Origin: Bacillota bacterium
GTDB lineage: Bacteria; Bacillota; Clostridia; Christensenellales; Aristaeellaceae
DNA: 11,137 nt
Direction of reading: 5' to 3'
NCBI GenBank assembly: GCA_023404715.1
Contig: JAEYAR010000009.1
Span: 1 to 11,137, forward strand
Below, piece after piece: positions 5,035 through 11,137 of the stretch. Position numbers and translations under genes: made by a program. Positions within the stretch are counted from its first letter, which is position 1, and each line of letters starts with the position of its first letter. The notes below the pieces were generated by a model, which worked only from the letters and a program-made list of their open reading frames with translations, did no database searches and was not told the DNA's origin.

Positions 5035-5754
5035 ATGTACCCCTTTCCCTGCCCGCTACCGGCGGGCGATATCGCCGCGCGCCGCGCCCGCGTCCGCTCC
5101 GCTCTTCTGGCCGAGTTTCCGCAGCTAGGCGACGTTCCCGTCGCGCAGCTCCCCTTAAGGGCGCTCACGTCTATGCTCGCCCTCTACGATGAAGCCTTTT
5201 TCGCCGGACTGTTCGCCGCGCGCCTGCCGCAGCTACGCGTCGTTCCCTCATCGCGGATGACGCGTTGCGCGGGCAAGTTCTGCGTCACACAGGAAGCGGG
5301 CCGTGCGCCCGTTGTCGAGATCCGTATGAGCACGGACTTCTTATTTCGCCTTCAAAAGGGTCCCTTTCTCGTCAATGGAATTAGCGCGCCGGATGTGCTG
5401 GACGCGTTTTTGCTCGTATTTGAGCATGAGCTGTGCCATGCCGCCGAGTGGGCGCTACACGGGCGCTGCACCGCGCATCAAAAAGTTTTCCGCGACCTGT
5501 CGCGCGGGCTTTTTTTGCATCGTACCTGTACGCACGCGCTGCCTACTCGCGTGCAGGAGGCAGAGGCGCGCGGCCTGGGGCTCGGGCAGTCCGTCCGTTT
5601 CGAATATGAAGGCAAGACGCTTCGGGGCGTCGTCTCACGCATCGGAAAAACGGCTTCCGTCATGGTGCCTGCCCGTCACGGCGCATGGCATGACAAAAGG
5701 GGAAGCCGCTACGACAAGTATACGGTTCCCCTCTCTATGCTGAATCCGAACTGA
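5035..5754 (+). CDS. SprT-like zinc metalloprotease with C-terminal SH3-like extension
   Basis: This 239-aa soluble protein has a SprT-like core. Residues 50-84 match the N-terminal part of the family (L-Y-D-E-A-F-F-A-G-L, then S-S-R-M-T-R-C-A-G-K-F). The zinc motif H131-E-L-C-H135 is followed by H148 (A-H-Q-K-V-F), in the place of the third ligand. In eukaryotes the related SPRTN digests proteins crosslinked to DNA; bacterial SprT-like proteins are poorly studied. Residues 185-239 form an added beta-rich segment (V-R-F-E-Y-E-G-K-T-L-R-G-V-V-S-R-I-G-K-T-A-S-V-M-V, then R-Y-D-K-Y-T-V-P) resembling a small SH3/KOW-like barrel, possibly a binding module. There is no zinc ribbon after the catalytic helices, and no signal peptide. 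It converges on sbcC with only 4 nt between stop codons, and its last 60 bases include the apparent sbcC terminator. Confidence 0.82.
   Translation: MYPFPCPLPAGDIAARRARVRSALLAEFPQLGDVPVAQLPLRALTSMLALYDEAFFAGLFAARLPQLRVVPSSRMTRCAGKFCVTQEAGRAPVVEIRMSTDFLFRLQKGPFLVNGISAPDVLDAFLLVFEHELCHAAEWALHGRCTAHQKVFRDLSRGLFLHRTCTHALPTRVQEAEARGLGLGQSVRFEYEGKTLRGVVSRIGKTASVMVPARHGAWHDKRGSRYDKYTVPLSMLNPN
5695..5731 (-). terminator. Intrinsic terminator of sbcDC, inside the 3' end of the SprT-like gene
   Basis: On the minus strand GGGGAACCG (5731-5723) pairs with CGGCTTCCCC (5708-5699), with one bulged C, and the loop adds a small TAC/GTA stem. A TTTT run follows at 5698-5695. It begins 27 nt after the sbcC stop at 5759. 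Read on the plus strand the hairpin is followed by no T run, so it acts in the sbcC direction only. Confidence 0.65.
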
Positions 5755-5758
5755 TTTT

Positions 5759-8700
5759 TTATTCGCACGTCACGCGCACGCTGCTGCCGGCCAATCCCTT
5801 CGTGACTACGATCTTCTTGCCGATGCGTTCTTTTAAAGCGCTTACGTGTGAAATTATGCCCACGAGGCACTCGCCCGTGGTCAGGCCCTCGAGTACGGCC
5901 ATCGCCTGCTCGAGGGCTTCGTCGTCCAGCGAGCCGAAACCCTCGTCTATGAACAGCGCCTCCACCTGCACGCCGCCCGCGCGATGCTGTATCACGTCCG
6001 ATAGGCCCAGCGCCAGCGCCAGCGAGGCGAGAAAGGATTCTCCCCCAGAGAGCGAAGCCGCATCGCGCGCCTTCCCGGTATAGTAATCCATCACATCCAA
6101 GCCGAGCGCGTCGTTAACGCGCCGGTCGAGCGCCGCTTCCTTGCGCAGCAGGGCGTACCGCCCGCCCGACATGCCCGAAAGCCTCGCATTCGCCGCCTCC
6201 AGCACCTTGGCGAAATAATACACCTGCACGTACTGTTCAAAGGATAAACGTTGCCCCTGCGGCCCATTCAGCTCGCCGGAGGCGGTGCGCGCGATGCGGC
6301 TCACCTGTGCAAAGGCCTCTTGTGTCTGCGTAAACTGCGCATATGTCCGCCGGATGCGCTCCAACGTATACGTGTCGCGCTGCATGCCGGTTTGCAGCTG
6401 CACGATTTGATCCTGCGCCTCCTTGTGCGCGCCCGCCTGCGCCTCGCGCTCGCGCTCTATCTGCGAGGCGTCCGTATACGTCTTTCCCGCCGCCTGCGCG
6501 CCGAGCTGGCGAATCTCGCCCTCACAGCGGAGCCGTTCCTGCCTGTAGCGTTCGATTATCTCCTCAGCGTCGCGCTGGGCCTCAGGGGACATGCGGCTCG
6601 CATACAGCTGTGCTTCGCTCTGAAAAGCGGCCGCCTGCAGCGCCCTTTCGAACGCCTCGCGGGCGGCAGACGCGTCCGCCCGGGCCTGTGCGTCAGCCTT
6701 TTTGTTCTCCGACAAACGGGTAGAAAGCTCAATATACGTCGCGTTACGGACCTCCGAATCCGCCTTCGCCCGCTTCGCCGCATCCTCGATTTTCTGCTGC
6801 TTTGACCTAGCCTGCGCCCACGCGGCCTGCGCCTCCTGGATCGACGGATACTCGAGACGGGCGCGCAGGCTGCTCAAGGCTTCGTTCAGGCGGGCGCATT
6901 CCGACATGGCGTCCGCCAGCGCCAGCTGGCTTTGGCTGACAAGCGTATGCAGCGTTTCCAGCGTCTTTTCCAGCTCGCAGCGTTTGGCCTGCGCCTGCTC
7001 CCCTCTTTTGATACGGGCCTGGCATGCGGCGAGCTGCGCGCGCGCGTCCGCTAGCTCCTTTATCTGGCTGTCAAGCGCGCTGCGCACAGCGGCGTCCATG
7101 CCCAGTTCCTGTGGGATCCCGTCTGGAAAAAGCGCCTCTATTTCCTGCCCTGCCTGCGCGCGCAACTCCGCCAGCGCAGCGCGCTCGGCTTGCGCCGCGC
7201 CGGACTGCTCTTGCACGTCCTTTTGCAGCGCGGCGAGCGCTTCGCGGGCCTGCGCAAGCTGTTCTTGCGTCACCGCGCTATCCGAAAGCTCCGCCTTATG
7301 CGGATGATGCGTCGCGCCGCACACCGGACAGGCGACACCCTCCTCCAGATGCTGCGCGATCATGCCCGCCTGCGACCGGTAGAACGCGTCCTCCAGCTCC
7401 GCGGCTCGGGCGCGCGCCGCCGTATAACCGGCCTGCGCGCGTTCGTAGTCCGCTTGACGGCGCTTAAACCGTTTTTGGGTTTGTTTGCCCCGGTCGGTAA
7501 GCGCAGATAGCGCCTGTAATCGCGCAACGCGCCCATCGCCCGCCTGCTGCAGGGCGCGTAGCCTCTCCGCCTGGACATTTGCCTGCGCCCCTTCCTCTTC
7601 CTGCGCTCTGAGCTGCGCCACCTGCCGCGTACGATCGCTTTCCTGTCGAATGCATTCCTCCAGCCGGGCAGCGATCGTCCGATAGGCTTCCTCTGCGCGC
7701 GCGGCTTCCTCCCGCCTCGCCTCGGCCTGCCGGTAGAGCGGGAGCATTTCGCCGATACGGTCCGCTTTCGCGGCCGCTTGCGCCGCCTCCGGTTCGCGCT
7801 CCGCCGCCTGCATGTAGCGCCGCTCCGCTTCTTTTTGCGCCTGTAGCGCCTTTTCTACCAGCGCCTGCAGCCGCTCCCGCTCGCTTTGCAGGCGCGCGCA
7901 CGCCTCTCGCTCTCGCGTCCAAACGTTTAGCGGGCCGGATGCGAGCAGTTCCGCCCTTTGCGCGCGTTGCAGCCTTTCGTCCAGCGCCTCCATCTCCGCC
8001 TTTTGCGCATCGAGCGCGGCGGCTTTTCCCTGCGCCTTTTTAAGCGCATCCAACAGCGCGTTGTCCGACCGGATGCGTGACAGACGCTCCGACAGCGCGC
8101 CGATGGCCGTTTGCGCCGCCTCGGCCTGTTTTTGCAGAAGGTACAGCCTTTGCCGGTCTTCCTTTTGCGCCTGCGTGATGCGTTCGACGGCCCTGGGCGC
8201 GTCGTGCACTACCGGTTGATTGAGGGAGGCGAGGGCCGGTATATCCTGCATCGCCTGCACGATGGCCGTCTCCTGGCGATAGAGCTGGTCGCGCAGCTCT
8301 TTTTCACGCTCTTTGAGCGCGCGTTGCACCTCCACGTAAAAATCCGTATCGAACACGCGGCGAAATACCGCGCGGCGTTCCTCGTCCTTTGCGAGCAGCA
8401 GGTTCAGGAACTCGCCCTGAGCGATCATGCAAATCTGCTTCATCTGCCGTTCGTCCATCCCCAGCAGAACGCTCACCCGATCCGTCACCGCGCGCGTGCC
8501 GGTGAGGACCGAGCCATCCGGGCAGGTCAGCGTAGCGTCCGACTTCTCCAGCACGACGCCCCCGCCCCGTTTGCTGCGCCGCTCATATCCGCCCGGGTTT
8601 CGCCGCACCTGATAGCGCGCGCCCTTGTGGCTGAAGACGAGGTGCACATACGTCGCCATGTCCGGCCGGGCAAAGTCGCTGCGCAGCCCGTCGGGCCTGC

Positions 8701-8881
8701 GCCTGCTTCCGCTCGCCTCGCCGTACAGCGCAAAGATCATCGCGTCAAACAGCGTCGTCTTGCCGGCGCCCGTATCTCCGGTGATCAAAAACAGGCCGTT
8801 ATCCCCGAGCTCCGAAAAGCCTACGCGCGTCTCACCCGCAAACGGACCGAAGGCGCACAGCGTCATCTCGACCGGCTTCAT
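5759..8881 (-). CDS. sbcC: Exonuclease subunit SbcC (Rad50-like ATPase)
   Basis: This 1040-aa SMC-like ATPase pairs with SbcD to process DNA ends, hairpins and protein-blocked ends. The N-terminal ATPase half has Walker A G35-D-T-G-A-G-K41-T-T and the Q-loop at Q155 (M-I-A-Q-G-E-F). Two long Ala/Gln/Glu/Arg-rich coiled-coil arms run from about 185 to 515 and 530 to 880, joined by the zinc hook C518-P-V-C521 (bases 7319-7330). The C-terminal half has the ABC signature L-S-G-G-E-S (944-949), Walker B A-L-F-I-D979-E980 and D-loop S-L-D-D (984-987), with H1012 as the switch histidine. All key residues are present and the length is normal. Its ATG overlaps the sbcD stop as ATGA (8878-8881), so translation is probably coupled. 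Arm composition makes the antisense strand look open, but nothing there looks like a gene. Confidence 0.97.
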   Translation of the reverse strand: MKPVEMTLCAFGPFAGETRVGFSELGDNGLFLITGDTGAGKTTLFDAMIFALYGEASGSRRRPDGLRSDFARPDMATYVHLVFSHKGARYQVRRNPGGYERRSKRGGGVVLEKSDATLTCPDGSVLTGTRAVTDRVSVLLGMDERQMKQICMIAQGEFLNLLLAKDEERRAVFRRVFDTDFYVEVQRALKEREKELRDQLYRQETAIVQAMQDIPALASLNQPVVHDAPRAVERITQAQKEDRQRLYLLQKQAEAAQTAIGALSERLSRIRSDNALLDALKKAQGKAAALDAQKAEMEALDERLQRAQRAELLASGPLNVWTREREACARLQSERERLQALVEKALQAQKEAERRYMQAAEREPEAAQAAAKADRIGEMLPLYRQAEARREEAARAEEAYRTIAARLEECIRQESDRTRQVAQLRAQEEEGAQANVQAERLRALQQAGDGRVARLQALSALTDRGKQTQKRFKRRQADYERAQAGYTAARARAAELEDAFYRSQAGMIAQHLEEGVACPVCGATHHPHKAELSDSAVTQEQLAQAREALAALQKDVQEQSGAAQAERAALAELRAQAGQEIEALFPDGIPQELGMDAAVRSALDSQIKELADARAQLAACQARIKRGEQAQAKRCELEKTLETLHTLVSQSQLALADAMSECARLNEALSSLRARLEYPSIQEAQAAWAQARSKQQKIEDAAKRAKADSEVRNATYIELSTRLSENKKADAQARADASAAREAFERALQAAAFQSEAQLYASRMSPEAQRDAEEIIERYRQERLRCEGEIRQLGAQAAGKTYTDASQIEREREAQAGAHKEAQDQIVQLQTGMQRDTYTLERIRRTYAQFTQTQEAFAQVSRIARTASGELNGPQGQRLSFEQYVQVYYFAKVLEAANARLSGMSGGRYALLRKEAALDRRVNDALGLDVMDYYTGKARDAASLSGGESFLASLALALGLSDVIQHRAGGVQVEALFIDEGFGSLDDEALEQAMAVLEGLTTGECLVGIISHVSALKERIGKKIVVTKGLAGSSVRVTCE

Positions 8882-10026
8882 GGCCGTCCCTCCTTTCCCA
8901 TATCCTGTGCGCGTTTTAACGCAGAGAGCACCACTTCACGCTGCATTTCAGTCATCTCATCGCCAGCCTGGTGCGCAAAAAAGTCTTCAAACAACTCCAA
9001 GGGCGTGCGGTTGCGTACGTCGACCCGGTGCAGCGCCTCCCGGCCGGCGAGCGCGGCGTCGCGCTCGAACGCCAACTCCATCACGTTCGGGTATACGCGG
9101 CGCAGTTGGCCGATCGCGTCGTAAAGCGGCTGCGTATCGGTCAGGACGGCGCGCACATAGTCCTCCGAGCCGCCTGCCGCCGCCTCGATCAGATCCTGCA
9201 AACGGCCGCGCAGCTCGCGCATATCGCGCTGGGGGGTGAGCGGCAGCAGCTTGACGTCCGCTCGCTCCGTCCCCAGCTCTACGAGCGTCGCGGACTTGCC
9301 GCCGCGCGCCTCTGAGAACGAATACTTGAGCGGCGACCCTGCATAGCGCACGGTCTCTCTCCCCACGCGCTGCGCCCGATGCAAATGGCCCAGCGCTACG
9401 TAATCGAAGCCCTCGAACGCGCCGGCCATTACGCTGTCGACGCCGCCCACCTGCAGCGTCTCCGAATCGCAGCGCTCCGGCTGTTCCCCCGGCGCTGCGA
9501 CGAACTGATGCGCGACCAGCACGCGGCGCACGCCGGTCTCTTGCGGGATATCCGCAAGCATCGCGCGCACGGCCGCGTCGCAGGTATCGATCTGCGCCTG
9601 CGGATATAGTGCCGCCGCCTTGGCGGCTTTTACATAGGGAAGCAAATAGAAATCCACCGATCCCGTCTCATCAGTAAGGCGTATACGCTCGATTTCTCTA
9701 TGCAGCGCGCCCGCGATGTGAAGGCCGGAGGATGATAGGATTTGCCCCGCAAAGCCAAGGCGCTCGGGCGAGTCGTGATTGCCGCTGACGATCAACACCT
9801 GCGCTCCCATCCCCAGCAGCCGCGTCAAAAACCCGTCGAGCAGCTCGACCGCCTCCGTCGGCGGAACGCCCTTGTCGTATAAATCGCCCGCGATGAGCAC
9901 GGCCTGCGGGCGCTGCGCCCTGGCGATCGCTTCTATTTGCTGTAGGATGTGTTTCTGATCCTCGATCATCGAAAATCCGTGCACCCGCTTGCCCAGATGC
10001 AGGTCCGAAAGATGCAAAAAGCGCAT
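8878..10026 (-). CDS. sbcD: Exonuclease subunit SbcD (Mre11-like nuclease)
   Basis: This 382-aa metallophosphoesterase-type nuclease is the catalytic partner of SbcC. The five expected motifs are all visible: S-D8-L-H10 at the N-terminus, G-D48-L-Y-D, G-N83-H84-D85, A-H173-Q and G-H214-L-H216. They bind the two metal ions of the active site. The C-terminal part (about 260-382) is the capping and SbcC-binding region. The frame stays open upstream to 10263, but the extra 79 residues cross the promoters and overlap the MATE gene, whereas M-R-F-L-H-L-S-D-L-H is the classic SbcD N-terminus; an AAGGAAG lies just upstream of the ATG at 10026. It is the first gene of the sbcDC operon. Confidence 0.96.
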   Translation of the reverse strand: MRFLHLSDLHLGKRVHGFSMIEDQKHILQQIEAIARAQRPQAVLIAGDLYDKGVPPTEAVELLDGFLTRLLGMGAQVLIVSGNHDSPERLGFAGQILSSSGLHIAGALHREIERIRLTDETGSVDFYLLPYVKAAKAAALYPQAQIDTCDAAVRAMLADIPQETGVRRVLVAHQFVAAPGEQPERCDSETLQVGGVDSVMAGAFEGFDYVALGHLHRAQRVGRETVRYAGSPLKYSFSEARGGKSATLVELGTERADVKLLPLTPQRDMRELRGRLQDLIEAAAGGSEDYVRAVLTDTQPLYDAIGQLRRVYPNVMELAFERDAALAGREALHRVDVRNRTPLELFEDFFAHQAGDEMTEMQREVVLSALKRAQDMGKEGRP

Positions 10027-10081
10027 GTCCGCTTCCTTCTTCCGCTTGTTATCAGGCGCGGCATTCGCCGGCGCCATGAAT

Positions 10082-10110
10082 AGCATATCTTTAGGGGGCC
10101 ATTTTGTCAA
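10082..10110 (-). promoter_or_regulatory. Promoter of the sbcDC operon
   Basis: On the minus strand, perfect TTGACA (10110-10105), a 17-nt spacer and TATGCT (10087-10082). Transcription would start near 10075, about 50 nt before the sbcD ATG. I see no recognisable SOS box. Confidence 0.75.
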
Positions 10111-10120
10111 GGCAATCCGC

Positions 10121-10149
10121 TTGACTTTGGCGAACCGCCATGCTATGCT
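10121..10149 (+). promoter_or_regulatory. Promoter of the MATE transporter gene
   Basis: TTGACT (10121-10126), a 17-nt spacer and TATGCT (10144-10149). The -10 hexamer and spacing are the same as in the divergent sbcDC promoter, and the two -35 boxes face away from each other with 10 nt between them. Confidence 0.75.
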
Positions 10150-10157
10150 TGAGCATA
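10128..10157 (+). promoter_or_regulatory. Two small inverted repeats on the MATE promoter (candidate operators)
   Basis: TGGCG-AAC-CGCCA occupies 10128-10140, within the -35/-10 spacer. TATGCT-TG-AGCATA occupies 10144-10157, covering the -10 hexamer and the expected transcription start. Repressor binding at either would block the promoter. No cognate regulator is in the window; the 17-nt spacer argues against a MerR-type activator. Confidence 0.4.
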
Positions 10158-10180
10158 CACCCAAGCGACGGAGGAAACAT

Positions 10181-11137
10181 ATGAGCGCACACGTTAAAGA
10201 CATGACGCAGGGCAGCCCTGCAAAGTTGATCGTCACATTTGCCCTTCCCCTCATGCTAGGCAATGTCTTTCAGCAGCTATATACCACGGTGGATACCGCG
10301 ATCGTTGGCCAATTCGCGGGGGTTGAGGCGCTGGCCGCTCTCGGCGCGGCGGATTGGCTCAACTGGATGACGCTGGGCATCGTCACCGGCTTTACCGGCG
10401 GCTTCTCCATCCCGTTCGCCCAGCGTTTCGGCGCGGGCGATATGCAGGGTCTGCGCAAATCCATCGGTATGAGCGCGCTGCTGGGCGCGGTCATCGCGCT
10501 AGCGCTCACCTTCGTAAGCCAGTGTTTTGCGCGCCCTATATTGTTATTGCTCAACACGCCCGCCAACGTGCTCGACCAGGCGCTAACATACCTGCGCGTC
10601 ATGTTCGCTGGGCTTTGCGTCGTCATGTTTTATAACGTGCTCGCCTCCATTTTACGCGCCCTCGGCGACAGCCGTACGCCGCTGACCGCCATGGTCATCG
10701 CCTCGGTCATCAACATCTCGTTGGATCTGCTCTTCGTGGTCGTCTTTCACTGGGGTGTCGCCGGCGCGGCTGCGGCCACGGTCATCGCGCAGGTCTTCTC
10801 AGCGCTGTTTTGCCTGCGCGCGGTGGTCCATCTGCCGATGCTCCGCTTCGCCCGTAGCGACTTCACGCCGAACCGCGCCTGCACCCGCACGCTGCTGCGC
10901 CTGGGCACGCCGATGGCCCTGCAAAACGCCATCATCGCCGTCGGAGGTATGGCCGTACAATATGTGGTCAACGGGTTTGGTTTCATCTTCGTGGCCGGTT
11001 TCACCGCGACGAACAAGCTCTACGGCCTGCTGGAAATCGCCGCCACTTCGTTCGGCTTTTCCATGGCTACATTTACCGGACAAAATCTCGGCGCCGGGCA
11101 GCTTGGACGCATTCAAAAGGGCCTGCGGGCCGCGGCC
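10181..11137 (+). CDS. MATE-family multidrug efflux transporter, N-terminal 319 residues (runs off window)
   Basis: The frame from the ATG at 10181 is open to the last base, giving 319 codons without a stop. It is an integral membrane protein of the MATE (NorM/DinF-like) family, which exports drugs and cationic compounds using a Na+ or H+ gradient. The N-terminus T-Q-G-S-P-A-K-L...F-A-L-P-L-M-L-G-N-V-F-Q-Q-L-Y-T-T-V-D38 is typical of the family, with Pro23 and Asp38 on the first helix. About eight hydrophobic segments are visible (near 14-36, 53-77, 94-116, 135-160, 165-188, 192-214, 240-262 and 280-302), so the second six-helix bundle is cut after its start; a full protein would be about 440-460 residues. 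A GGAGGA (10170-10175) precedes the ATG. The substrate cannot be told from sequence. Confidence 0.93.
   Translation, partial: MSAHVKDMTQGSPAKLIVTFALPLMLGNVFQQLYTTVDTAIVGQFAGVEALAALGAADWLNWMTLGIVTGFTGGFSIPFAQRFGAGDMQGLRKSIGMSALLGAVIALALTFVSQCFARPILLLLNTPANVLDQALTYLRVMFAGLCVVMFYNVLASILRALGDSRTPLTAMVIASVINISLDLLFVVVFHWGVAGAAAATVIAQVFSALFCLRAVVHLPMLRFARSDFTPNRACTRTLLRLGTPMALQNAIIAVGGMAVQYVVNGFGFIFVAGFTATNKLYGLLEIAATSFGFSMATFTGQNLGAGQLGRIQKGLRAAA

Noticed and set aside
5699..5760. Possible plus-strand terminator for the SprT-like gene (hairpin at 5699-5731 plus TTTTTT at 5755-5760)
   Set aside because: On the plus strand the T run is more than 20 nt from the stem, too far for intrinsic termination. 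The hairpin fits the minus strand instead.
8111..9124. Long open frame on the plus strand (337 codons) across the sbcC/sbcD junction
   Set aside because: It is antisense to sbcC and sbcD, whose motifs are complete, and its composition (His, Arg, Ala, Leu-rich) is typical of a frame opposite GC-rich coiled-coil codons.
10027..10263. Upstream extension of the sbcD frame by 79 codons
   Set aside because: It would cross both divergent promoters and the start of the MATE gene. The M-R-F-L-H-L-S-D-L-H start at 10026 is the standard SbcD N-terminus.
1..11137. Defence island, prophage, CRISPR or mobile element
   Set aside because: The S24 regulator and SbcCD prompted a look, but there are no integrase, transposase, terminal repeats, phage structural genes, spacer-repeat arrays or toxin-antitoxin pairs. 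Gene content and composition are even across the window.

Overview
The window is dense, GC-rich bacterial chromosome with short intergenic gaps, strong AGGAGG-type ribosome binding sites and sigma-A-like promoters. The adjacent pair of a NifU-like protein and a GGGtGRT-family protein, the class III-type PPK2 and the secreted SH3b/peptidoglycan-binding protein all fit a high-GC member of the Clostridia (Firmicutes/Bacillota). I cannot place it more precisely. I see no tRNA, rRNA, CRISPR array, insertion sequence or phage module, and no gene-free stretch longer than about 300 bases.

Layout from left to right. At 1-772 (minus strand) is an operon with a NifU_N-like gene followed by the first 17 codons of a GGGtGRT-family gene. 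At 1000-2636 (plus) is a two-gene unit: a Cro/CI-type helix-turn-helix protein with a LexA/CI-like (S24) C-terminal domain, then a PPK2 polyphosphate:nucleotide phosphotransferase. It ends in a GC-rich hairpin that it shares with the next, convergent unit. At 2675-4856 (minus) are a secreted SH3b + PG_binding + uncharacterised C-terminal-domain protein and, downstream, a membrane-embedded M50 (site-2) protease with a TPR-like tail. At 5035-5754 (plus) is a SprT-like zinc metalloprotease with an extra C-terminal beta-rich domain. At 5759-10026 (minus) is the sbcDC operon, with a 4-nt ATGA overlap between the genes. From 10181 to the window edge (plus) is the first part of a MATE-family efflux transporter.

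Three divergent intergenic regions (773-999, 4857-5034, 10027-10180) each carry promoters facing both ways. In two of them short repeats overlap the promoters and could be operators: an 8-bp direct repeat at the regulator's own promoter, and two small palindromes at the MATE promoter.

Most of the window looks like housekeeping or conserved Clostridia content rather than a defence island or mobile element. The points most worth following are these: the NifU-like protein lacks two of the three scaffold cysteines; the XRE-S24 regulator keeps a Ser/Lys dyad and sits directly upstream of ppk2; a SprT-like protease is packed against sbcDC, with the sbcC terminator apparently embedded in the protease gene; and the secreted protein has an unnamed C-terminal domain rich in His and Cys.
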